Of a stretch of 64,000 nt of DNA, positions 55,051 to 64,000 are shown in pieces. Positions within the stretch are counted from its first letter, which is position 1. Every line of letters begins with the position of its first letter. This DNA comes from Panulirus ornatus. Lineage: Eukaryota; Arthropoda; Malacostraca; Decapoda; Palinuridae. The translations under genes were made by a program, and so were the position numbers. The stretch covers positions 24,072,476-24,136,475 of the forward strand of contig NC_092235.1 of NCBI RefSeq assembly GCF_036320965.1. The letters are read 5' to 3'. The notes beneath the pieces were generated by a model. It was not told the origin of the DNA. It worked only from the letters and a program-made list of their open reading frames with translations, and did no database searches.

Positions 55051-55494
55051 TTTTTTTTTTGGCCGTCAAGCTTATGGTCTTAAGAAGTTGGTACAGATTC
55101 GCAGACGAGTAAATCAAAGGAAAATCTGAATGTGTCTCATTGTAATATAAGAACAATATCATACACCACCCGGTGACGTGGAATAAAATGGTGATGCTGG
55201 TGGCAAGAGAACTGAAACCTGGAAGAAAACGGGTGGCGTGCTGAGAACTAATCCGCCGCGGTTATCGTTCCCGACACTTGAGCCTGCACTGGACAAGTCC
55301 ATTTACCCGCATCAGGGGAGCCGTGGTCCTCCAGGGCCTGCAGTTTACTCGCCCCCCAGTTTAAAACAAGTACACGTACACAAGTCGTGATCACTACCCA
55401 AGGAGGAGGGGACACTGACCAGCGCCTGGTATGGTCTTAACGACGGCGCTTCTTGTTGTGCATCAAAGACCGACAACCCCGCAAGTTCTTGGTA

Positions 55495-55675
55495 GTGCCT
55501 CAAGATGGCGGCGACGTCGTCTGCGTGCTCTTGGAAGTGCTCCAAGATGGTGACGTCTGCATCCTAGAACCTCTTCTTAGTTCCTGGGAGTGGTTCAAGA
55601 TGGCGGCCTACACATCCTAGGAAACAAACCCCCTCCCCACTTCACCTCAACGTCAGCGCTTCAAGATGGCTTCAC
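55495..55675 (+). repeat. Degenerate repeat around CAAGATGGCGGC, four copies
   Basis: CAAGATGGCGGC at 55501, CAAGATGG at 55543, CAAGATGGCGGCC at 55596 and CAAGATGGC at 55662, with shared CTTGG.AGTG flanks in the first three. The word matches the YY1/Pho consensus, so the repeat is also a cluster of candidate binding sites. Confidence 0.6.
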
Positions 55676-56049
55676 TTTTTATAACTACGACGTTTACCTC
55701 CGAATGAGAAATACCGACGGAGTGAAACCATGACCCCTCTCTCTACTGTCGTCTGGATGGCGGCGCCGTGTGTGTGTGTGTGTGTACACACCGCTATGGC
55801 AGTAACCCCCAGACAGTAGCGGAGCTGTTTACAAGCGTCGACCCTGCCCCGACACGCCAAGGTCGTGGGAGATTGGGGGGGGAGGAGATTTTTGTGTTTG
55901 TGAAGGAAATATTTATGAATTTATGAAGAGTGTTCAACACCGTCCAGAAACACACTGGCGCCAGTTTCTGAAGGATAAAGGATTATGGGCGAAGTCTGCT
56001 ATTGTTTGTACGATGTTTGTCGTAGACAGGTTACTAGATATTAAGTCTT

Positions 56050-56425
56050 GCCTCTTTGAGCACGACGGTGCGGGCCTTGAGCACGACAGTATGAACCTTA
56101 AGCACTTTGGCATGGCCTTTGAGCACGATGGTACGATCCTTGAGCATGACGGTACGATCTTTCGAGCACGATGGTTACGATCCTTGAGCACGACAGCATG
56201 ATCCTTAAGCACCATGGCACGACCTTTGAGCACGATGGTACAATCCTTAAACACAATGGTACGTTCCTTACACTATGGCACGACCAATGAACACGATGGT
56301 ACGTTCCTTACACTATGGCACGACCAATGAACACGGTGGTACGTTCTTTTAAACACTATGGCACGACCTTTGAGCACGTATGGGTCAGTTCAAAAGTTCA
56401 GGCTATCATACCTTTTTCGTCTTAA
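56050..56425 (+). repeat. GAGCACGACGGTACGA family locus L: direct arm then core
   Basis: About 15 diverged units (TTGAGCACGATGGTACGATC and variants), including a 41-bp duplicated pair at about 56262-56345. The core GGGTCAGTTCAAAAGTTCAG and GCTATCATACC follows at 56385-56418. No inverted arm beyond the core. Confidence 0.83.
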
Positions 56426-56796
56426 TTATCATCCGATTCTTCACTGATTAAGGCAATGAACATCAGACAGACTTTAAGCACAGCCTTCCCATAATATTTT
56501 TGTGGTCTCTTGTTTATTTCATCAGGTCAAAAGATACCCTTTTATATATATACAAAGCGTTGACCTTTGACCTAGCCGGTGCCCATCCCAGGTCGACCTT
56601 GGCTTCCTTCCCAGAGATGCTTTTGCGTTTGTTATCCTTATCTTTATCTCTTTCTCAGAAGATTTCCCACAATTTTTGTGCAGAGAAAATGGGATATTGG
56701 TGCTGTACTATCTCATACCATCAATGTCATCAGGTCCGAAACATTCCTGAACATTTTCTGAACATTTTAACGTGTTCCATTAGGGTTTTCTTTTGA

Positions 56797-56818
56797 ACAC
56801 ACACACACACACACACAC
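56797..56818 (+). repeat. Short (CA)n microsatellite
   Basis: Pure CA tract. Confidence 0.88.
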
Positions 56819-56831
56819 GAGTATCATTTAG

Positions 56832-56832
<1 letters not shown>

Positions 56833-56900
<68 letters not shown>
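56833..56900 (+). repeat. (GA)n microsatellite
   Basis: Perfect GA tract. Confidence 0.97.
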
Positions 56901-56903
<3 letters not shown>

Positions 56904-57204
56904 TCTGGTAGTCGACATCGTCCCTAACCTATCGCCTGAGACTCTCATTAGAAGAAAAATACAGAAGAAAGTTTCTGCTGCTTTTTTTTTAAGTTCGGTC
57001 ACAGCTCGGAAAGAAGCACAAAGAGATAAGAGAGAAGGTCCAGAAGAAGTCACCAAAGATGGGAACAGAGTTAAGAAAGCCGAGTTACGGGCTAGAGGCT
57101 TTTTAAAGTTATCTAGTAGAGGAGAGAAAGGAGTTAGGGGTGACCTGATCACAACCTTTTAAGTTTAGGGAGGCTATGTTTACCGTCATACTTTCTAGTC
57201 ATTC

Positions 57205-57765
57205 TGTTAATGGTCTTAATACCCCTCCCCCTAGGTTAATGGTCTTAATACCCCCTTCCCCCGAAGTTAATGGTCTTAATACCCCTTCCCCCTTAAGTTA
57301 ATGGTCTTAACCCTTCCCCCTTAAGTTAATGGTCTTAATACCCCTCCCCCCTAAGTTCATGGTCTTAATACCCCTCCCCCCTAAGTTAATGGTCTTAATG
57401 CCCCACCCCCTAAGTTAATCGTCTTAATACCCCTTCCCCTTAAGTTAATGGTCTTAATACCCCTCCCCCCTAAGTTAATGGTCTTAATACCCCTCCCCCC
57501 TAAGTTAATGGTATTACTGTCCATAAGTAAGTGGTCTTATTCTCTCCCTTATGTGATGGTCTTCCTGTCCTCCTTAGTTAATGGTCTTACTAACTCCCGT
57601 CTTAGTTTGGGGGTCAGTCTCCCGTAATTAAGGGTTACTACCCTCACTAGTTAAGGGTCTTATTACCGCCAAGATTTATCAACAGCTTCGCTAAGAATCC
57701 TACTGCCCCTTGGTTAAAGGTTTACTTCTCCCTTAGTTAAGGGTCTTCTTATATTCTTAGTTATG
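57205..57765 (+). repeat. 29-bp minisatellite (AAGTTAATGGTCTTAATACC)
   Basis: Ten well-conserved units of 26-29 bp to about 57515, then progressively diverged GTTAAGGGTCTTA units to 57765. They continue after the (CT)n tract to about 57985. Length variation lies in the CCCCTCCCCC spacer. Confidence 0.9.
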
Positions 57766-57767
57766 GG

Positions 57768-57768
<1 letters not shown>

Positions 57769-57831
<63 letters not shown>
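57769..57831 (+). repeat. (CT)n microsatellite inside the 29-bp minisatellite
   Basis: Perfect CT tract between two minisatellite-like units, which suggests growth from a CTCCC-type spacer. Confidence 0.96.
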
Positions 57832-57834
<3 letters not shown>

Positions 57835-57990
57835 TAGTTAAGGGTCCTACTACCCCAATTAGCTGGGTTTTATTGCCCTCTTAGTTAAGGGTGTTACTCC
57901 CCCTCAACTGAGGGTTTACTGCCCTTTCCCCCCCCCACCCCTCCCTTAGTTAATGGTCTTACATTCCTCTTAATTGAAAGTCTTATTGCT
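57832..57990 (+). repeat. Diverged right end of the 29-bp minisatellite
   Basis: CTTAGTTAAGGGTCCTACTA and CCTTAGTTAATGGTCTTACA units, four to five copies. Confidence 0.7.
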
Positions 57991-58038
57991 CCGTGTGGTT
58001 GAGGTTATTGTTCCCAAGGCTGTAAACGTGCGTTCAGC

Positions 58039-58040
<2 letters not shown>

Positions 58041-58074
<34 letters not shown>
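58041..58074 (+). repeat. (CA)n microsatellite
   Basis: Pure CA tract. Confidence 0.94.
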
Positions 58075-58078
<4 letters not shown>

Positions 58079-58744
58079 GGTTTTTCAAGACGGGGCCTGA
58101 AAAAGTGGAAACATGGAAATGATGAAGTCGTCTGAAGCGAAAAGTTCTAGACGAAAGGCAGTACAACCTCGTCGAAGAACATCCGACTCCAAAGGTAACC
58201 ATCATTTCCCTGCCACTGGAAGTTGCGCAGCCTTGGAACAGCGGGAGCTCCTGGGATAGGGGTGCTGGGGCAATTATATATATGAATAAATATGTAAATC
58301 ATAAGGGTTGGTGGCCTTCAAGAACCAGAATTTCACCGCTCGCTGATTTGCAGTCTGACACGGACTAAGAGCCGACGAAGATTGGGAACATGCCAAGATT
58401 AGAAAGCCACGACGATTTGGGATTGGGATCACCCCCCAAGGGTTTTATAGTCGAGACGGATGAATTGGGTTGGGACCCTGTGGGATTGGCTGATTGGGGC
58501 GTGGCATCGTAGACCGCAGGATTGGCCACGGGCGGCCATCTTTTTTTTTTATGGGAAGTGTCCAGCTGGGTCATTATATGAGGGGGGGAGGGGTTGTGGT
58601 CTGGTCACCGCGACACTTTATTTCTCATTCGCTCCTGTAACTCATTTTTGTCTTCGTCTATACAATTCTTTTTTCTTCTTTATTTTTCTAAGCTCTATAG
58701 TTTCTTGGTTATCTTTATATTAACCTCTGTTTTTTGATTTCACG

Positions 58745-58746
<2 letters not shown>
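58075..58746. other. Spacer, no gene seen
   Basis: 58360-58540 repeats GATTGGGAT, GATTGGCTGATTGGGG and GATTGGCC words loosely. No credible exon. Confidence 0.4.

Positions 58747-58796
<50 letters not shown>
58747..58796 (+). repeat. (CT)n microsatellite
   Basis: Perfect CT tract. Confidence 0.96.
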
Positions 58797-58800
<4 letters not shown>

Positions 58801-58915
58801 AGACCACCGGTGCATTCCACATCAGTCGACAATAACGTTCCAGACAACGTGGAAAGGGTGTCGTCTCCCACAACGGAAAAGGCAAAGTCTCCAAATACCC
58901 TTCCTCAATTCCTCC

Positions 58916-58917
<2 letters not shown>

Positions 58918-58975
<58 letters not shown>
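58918..58975 (+). repeat. (CT)n microsatellite
   Basis: Perfect CT tract. Confidence 0.96.
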
Positions 58976-58979
<4 letters not shown>

Positions 58980-59146
58980 AGCCTCCAATACCCCCACAGT
59001 CAATTGTAACCGTTTTCCAATAAAAGTCGAGGTTTCATAAATAAGACTTCACCGAGGCTAGGACCCGTCACAAAAGGATTCCTGCCCACTCTAATGGGAT
59101 CCAAACTTTCCCCTGGAGCATTTTAGAGAAACATTCTGGACGCCAG

Positions 59147-59222
<76 letters not shown>
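59147..59222 (+). repeat. (AT)n microsatellite
   Basis: AT tract with one ACAT interruption. Confidence 0.96.
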
Positions 59223-59224
<2 letters not shown>

Positions 59225-59295
59225 CTGGTGGTAAATAAACTCTGGGTTTATCAAGTCGATGCTTTTAAAAATAGGAAAGGTGAGGGATTCGGGAC

Positions 59296-59424
59296 TTTTC
59301 CCACCAAAACCCGTTTTCTTATGGTGTTGTCTAGCGGTTTTCCCGCCAAATGTTAGTTTTTTTGGGGGGAGTCCAATTTTATTAATTAGTTTTCTTGCCA
59401 AATTTGTTAGTTTTCTCGCCAAAA
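59296..59424 (+). repeat. Degenerate repeat of E2F-like TTTTCCCGCCAAA words
   Basis: TTTTCCCACCAAAA (59296), TTTTCCCGCCAAA (59338), TTTTCTTGCCAAA (59390), TTTTCTCGCCAAAA (59411). The second is a perfect E2F-type site. A repeated (C/T)GCCAAA..TTAGTTTT spacing links the last three. Confidence 0.55.
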
Positions 59425-60126
59425 TTGTCCCGTGTCACCCCTTGGTATACAATTTTACTCTCAGAAACATTCGTTGAAATACAATTACCCAAGATCGACG
59501 CCCACAACGACACCTACCGCGCGTTTTCTATCAAAAAGAGGAAAAAAAAATGTGGTGTGTCGAGATAAGTTTCAAACCCTGTCTATCCGTCTTAAAGTCT
59601 GTGCCTTATACGACTGTGGCTTCCCAAGACGCCGGAAATTGGCATCACTGGTCTGGTGTGAAAGACATGTGGTGGCTTTAAGGGGGGGGGGGGGATCCCC
59701 CTCCAATGAGGGGGTGCGGCAGTTCTCCCCCCCAGGAAAGGTTGACCATTTCACCCCCACCCCCTCCCAAATCCGCCCCACTCAAGGAAGCCATCACCTG
59801 GACCTCATCCGACATTCCGGGAAGAAGCAACTGTAGTGCATCTTGCCACCGTCACTTCCTACTGCCAGAGATCCCTCGTCCCCAAGTTGCAGTTCGGCAC
59901 ACCACAACGACTGCAGACTGCTACAAGAACATCCCCATCCCAACCATTGTGAACATTTAAGATATCATTTTCTGCGCATGTAAAGACTATTTGGCATCCT
60001 ATCCGTGTTACAGCATCTTCGCTGTAGACATTTTCTCCATTTTTTTCAGCCTCTGGTTACCAATTTACATCAGTCAACCTTTATATATTACTATTGTCAT
60101 AACAATTACTCCTATCACTATTATTA
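59425..60126. other. Spacer, no gene recognised
   Basis: Poly-G near 59680, C-rich 59690-59790. A 134-codon frame (59432-59836) and overlapping frames on both strands lack domains. Confidence 0.4.
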
Positions 60127-60147
60127 ATACTACTGCTGCTGCTGCTG

Positions 60148-60183
<36 letters not shown>

Positions 60184-60208
60184 ACTACTATTACTACTAC
60201 TACTACTC
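60127..60208 (+). repeat. (CTG)n-(CTA)n trinucleotide repeat
   Basis: Five CTG followed by about 20 CTA/ACT triplets with one TAACTA break. Confidence 0.92.
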
Positions 60209-60544
60209 AGACCACCCTATCCTTTCAGATGGGTGTGTTAAAATCACATCCAGTGCCGTCAGGTAAGGGGCACTGGACACCCAATCAACTTAATGCCTTC
60301 ATCCCTCCCATCCACCGGGATGACACTATACTCTCCACACGCCATATTCTTTAAAGGTGTCATTCGTCTGTTGGTGTCACTGGTTCTATTGGCTACCATG
60401 GTAGGGGATGGTAGCATACGTGGACAAACTACAGGAAATGTATATATGGTAATTACTGGACTAACTACCCCTCTGGTTGACCCAGGCTGGATTTTATTGA
60501 TGTTGGCTACCCTTAAAATATTTTTGAATCAGGATACAACGAAC

Positions 60545-60660
60545 CTTGGATATGATGATTTGGTTGGCCTTTGACCTCACCCTCAGGGTTCAGGCCATGA
60601 TACCCAAGGGTTCAACCGTCGTGTTTAAGGGGTCGTACTACCGCGCTCAACAGGTGATTA
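60545..60660 (+). repeat. GAGCACGACGGTACGA family locus M: core with inverted arm
   Basis: CCTTGGATATGATGATTTGG and GGCCTTTGACCT on the left mirror GGGTTCAGGCCATGATACCC and AAGGG on the right. Opposite-sense units follow (TTCAACCGTCGTGTTTAAGG, GGTCGTACTACCGCGCTCAA). The left direct arm is missing. Confidence 0.78.
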
Positions 60661-61743
60661 CATCCATAGTACGATGAAATAGGCAGAGGAATGCCAGCAC
60701 TGTACGCCATGGACCCTGTAAAATGGATGAAGAATTATATATTCTCCCCTCGGAGTGGAAACAGGAAGATAATCAAGGTGCTTACGCCCTTGACGGTGTT
60801 TCTCTAAAGTGTACAGCACACGCAGCTCTTAAACAGGGCTTTTATTATTCTTCCGACTGGAGGCGGGCGAAGCGAAGAGCGATGTTCTTTTGTTTCGTGG
60901 AGTGTAGCGCGGTCCGGTGAGTGGGACAGCCCGTAGGGCTGTTTTAAGAGGTAAATCTTCCTCATAACTTTTACAAAACTCGCTCAAGTACATAGCGAAG
61001 CCGCAAAATATATCCGAATACATTTCGCATATTTACAAAATACATCCGAATGGCTGGGGGAGGGGGGGGGGGAGATGAAGTTAAAAGTGACATCTGCATA
61101 TTTGGAGCAGTGGCAACTTGATCCGCCAAGAATATCAGCTGATACTTTTGGCGGGAACTAATCACCTTCGGCCGTGCCATGCATAAACAGACCCGCTCGG
61201 TTTTAGCCTATAATCCGCCTGAGTGCATCTCATGAATTCATGGCATAATCTTATGAGAGCGGTAGACCCCCACAGACGTGCCGTGTGGACTGAACCAAGG
61301 ATTTATCACGTCTAAATTTTGGTGGCGAGATTGTGGAGGCGTTATCAGTGTGGAACACGCCCCAGGATAATATAATTCCCGCTCAAGTGAGCAAGGGTGG
61401 CACATGACGGACAGCCTAATGGCGAGCTGCCCCGCCAGGGATCGATTAAACGTGGCAACGCTGCCTGTATTATGATAGACATGTGGCACAGCTGTGTTTA
61501 CCGGCTCCCGTAGTCCGTCATTCATCTAATATATCCCAAAAGAGTCGTGCCAGCGATTTTATGCAATAACAATTTGCCGCTTGCACGCCTCTCCTCATAA
61601 TCATCTGCGAGACCAGGCGAGAGATGTGAATAAGCGGGAATTATTCTGGTCAGTCGGTGAGGCGGGCAAAGGGAAGAGAGGAAGCACGTTGTAGTTGAAG
61701 GTTAGGCGGCTAGGCTTCCACTGCAGCGGCCCCACTTCTATAG

Positions 61744-61744
<1 letters not shown>
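60661..61744. other. Spacer, no gene recognised
   Basis: Poly-G near 61060; TTTTGGCGGGAAC near 61147 (E2F-like). A 65-codon frame (60723-60920) has no recognised domain. Confidence 0.4.

Positions 61745-61813
<69 letters not shown>
61745..61813 (+). repeat. (CT)n microsatellite
   Basis: Perfect CT tract. Confidence 0.97.
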
Positions 61814-61817
<4 letters not shown>

Positions 61818-61972
61818 GAGCTAACGGCCTGTGGCCATGTGTGGCTGTGTGGACCAGGATAACCCTAACAATCGGACTCATTGGCCGTATTGAGGATTGG
61901 TGGCCGTTATTGTAATGCCCTGCCGTTTCCCGTATATGTGTGGCGTCTATTCGTCCACTCCAACTATCAACA

Positions 61973-61974
<2 letters not shown>

Positions 61975-62026
<52 letters not shown>
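61975..62026 (+). repeat. (AT)n microsatellite
   Basis: Perfect AT tract. Confidence 0.96.
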
Positions 62027-62028
<2 letters not shown>

Positions 62029-62035
62029 TACGCAA

Positions 62036-62036
<1 letters not shown>

Positions 62037-62095
<59 letters not shown>
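62037..62095 (+). repeat. (AT)n microsatellite
   Basis: Perfect AT tract, 10 bp after another; GGTACGCAACC lies between. Confidence 0.96.
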
Positions 62096-62097
<2 letters not shown>

Positions 62098-62219
62098 TCC
62101 CACTGCTGTATGTTTTGTTGTTCAAAACGCCGGCTTCTTCGATTTCAATGTAAATACCGTTAGAATTCACGATAGTGTAAATGACAGTCAGTCTAGTATT
62201 CATACACAAACAGTGAAGC

Positions 62220-62560
62220 TTTACCTCTTAAGCACGGCAACATGATCCTTGAGCATGACGGTACGATCCCTGAACACGAAGTTACACTCTTTGATGAGGA
62301 CGCTTGAGATCGCTGAGCACGACGGTACGATCACTGAGCACGACAGCACGATCACTGAGCACGACAGTGTGATCACTGAGCACGACAGGGCGATCCTTGA
62401 GTACAACTATCATACCCCTTGGGTATGATAGCCTTGCCACATACTTGACTCTTTTGGAGTTAAGTTAAAGGCCAGGCCATCATACCAAAAAGGTCTTACT
62501 GTCATTTTCAAAGGACGCACCGTCATGCTCACGGATCGTACCGTCGCGCTCGGAGGGTTA
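62220..62560 (+). repeat. GAGCACGACGGTACGA family locus N: most complete arm-core-arm
   Basis: Left arm: about eight direct units (CTTGAGCATGACGGTACGAT; ACTGAGCACGACAGCACGAT) at 62227-62405. Core: CCTTGGGTATGATAGCCTTG (62417-62436), a 34-bp middle, then AAAGGCCAGGCCATCATACC (62467-62486). Right arm: opposite-sense units CTTACTGTCATTTTCAAAGG, GCACCGTCATGCTCACGG and ATCGTACCGTCGCGCTCGG to about 62555. All three parts are present, although arm lengths differ (about 180 versus 70 bp). Confidence 0.87.
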
Positions 62561-64000
62561 ATTCTGTAATTAATCTACCGACATTACTATAAAATGTACC
62601 TAAATGTGGCGATGTAGAAAATCATTCCACGGCGCCTCCTTTGGAGCGATCCAACTCTACGGGCGTACATAGGCTCATTTCACTCGCCTTCTGGAGTTAA
62701 GAGGCCGGGGACTTTGACCCTGTGACCTTCACCTTAACTGATGGCCTTTCATAGAGAAAAAATACGAATAAAAAAAAAGGTTTCTAGACCTTTTTATTTA
62801 AACGTAACCTGCTTGGATGTTTGGAGGGATTAGTGGTACGGTTGTGGCCTGAGGCCAACAAACAAATGAACATACGCGTCAGATTAGTGTACTTTTCGAA
62901 CTTCCTCCGAGTAATATGAAGGGGAAACTAAATTAAGTTACAAGTAAATCAACGAGGAGGTAGAGTGGTTAATGTAATAAGTGCGTAAAGGGGAGGATAG
63001 TATGATGGTACGCTTCATTAACAAATCTAAACTAATAAGAGGAATTCATGCATAGATAACGAACTTTGGTGATGCCGGTTCAAGCTGAAAGCGTTTTAAG
63101 CGTTTAAACCAAAGCCAGAAACTGCCACACTGGGAGCCACAGGGAGAGGAATTGTATCCTTCAACGAAGGACTGACTACCAATGCTTATCTAAATGACTG
63201 TGTTGGGCCTCGTAATAAGGAGTTACCACAGGACAAAAAAACACAAATGTTGCCCCCTCTCCGCGGCTTGTACGAAACCGCTTGGGTATCGCAAAGTGTT
63301 TCAGTGCAGTAAGTTACACGAGTCCGAAGAGAGATAAATTGTCGTATAATAAATAACAGCAATTCTAACTGTTCCAACTATGGTTCCAGCTTTCCCTACA
63401 GGCATTTAAGACTATCATTTGTAACAAATATCTTAAAATACAGCCACGTCAACAGTATCAATAACAGAAACTTAAAATATGTTAAAGCCGTGGCCACGGC
63501 TACGTGGGTAAACATAATTGGGCGTATCTGGCTGGGGAAATAGGGGGAAAGTCGCGAGAATTTACCCCGTCGCTCAGTCCCGTGGGAGGCTAATACGAGG
63601 CGTGAGCGACGCCTGGTGTGGGGGAAATTGACAGCCCGCGCGCCAGGAAGTGCGGGAAATAACCTGGAAAATTGGCGGGAAAGGGGGGGACTTTATTATC
63701 CTGTTTTTATTATTTAACTCGTATAGACAGGTACGAAGATTGTGCCGTACACGATGAAGACATTATACCTAACTCCTAGACGCTATACCACTGTTGTTGA
63801 AAATCGTATGTATACTTTATCGCCGGCAACGGAAAATGACTGGCGGTTTTTTTCCCCCCTTCTCCCCAGCTCGTGAACACTCGCCCACAAGCGACGTTGT
63901 CCGAATCCAGTAGTTCGCAGCTTTACGTGATGGAGCATTGACTTTAAAACCATTAGAAGAAAACGATACTATTTGTCCTAAAGTTCTGGGTGTCTGGCGA
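62561..64000. other. Non-repetitive right end, no gene recognised
   Basis: No tandem repeats. 63500-63690 is CpG-richer and contains AATTGGCGGGAAAG (63671), an E2F-like site, and GCGGGAAAT nearby. It could be near a promoter, but no exon is visible before the window ends. Confidence 0.4.

Noticed and set aside
60293..60574. 93-codon frame with hydrophobic segments
   Set aside because: No recognisable family, and its last codons run into the core of foldback locus M.

Overview
This is a gene-poor, repeat-dominated stretch of a large animal nuclear genome. The best fit is a decapod crustacean. The reasons are the very high density of long perfect (AT)n, (GA)n and (GT)n tracts, RTE-like LINE fragments with A-rich/(TA)n tails, tRNA-headed SINE-like elements, and scattered GGTTAGG motifs. 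The species assignment rests on my general knowledge of such genomes, not on a database match. I found no host protein-coding exon, tRNA gene or rRNA gene that I can defend. Almost every long open frame runs through a microsatellite or minisatellite.

Layout. 0-5 kb: a G/C-rich 46-bp minisatellite, the largest locus of a GAGCACGACGGTACGA repeat family (1764-2582), a 32-bp minisatellite, and a second locus of the same family (4445-4955). 5-9 kb: plain AT-rich DNA, then stacked (GA)n/(GT)n/(CT)n tracts and a GGGAT-NNN-ATCCC hairpin minisatellite. 9-11.5 kb: a 5'-truncated RTE-like LINE on the minus strand, whose reverse transcriptase (RT) frame is intact for 437 codons, followed by SINE-like elements. 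14.3-14.9 kb: a decayed LINE of another clade. 16-18.5 kb: three minisatellites (37, 22 and about 41 bp). 18.9-21.4 kb: a nest of retroelement 3' ends separated by (AT)n. 22-36 kb: mostly plain DNA with minisatellites and microsatellites. 36-48 kb: the least repetitive part. 48-64 kb: dense microsatellites, eight more loci of the GAGCACGACGGTACGA family (43-63 kb holds nine in all), a tRNA-headed SINE, and 29-bp and other minisatellites.

Two systems-level patterns stand out. First, about 14 loci share 21-22-bp subrepeats around GAGCACGACGGTACGA. At several of them the subrepeats lie in opposite orientations on either side of a conserved palindromic core (AAAGGTCAGGCCATCATACC). This is the architecture of a foldback-type transposable element, with long inverted arms built of short tandem subrepeats. 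Second, LINE and SINE fragments in the window share one 3'-terminal hairpin motif (CCTCGCNAACGCGGG), and nearly all sit between (AT)n tracts on both sides. This suggests a common retrotransposition machinery and either (TA)n target preference or repeated tail-seeded nesting.
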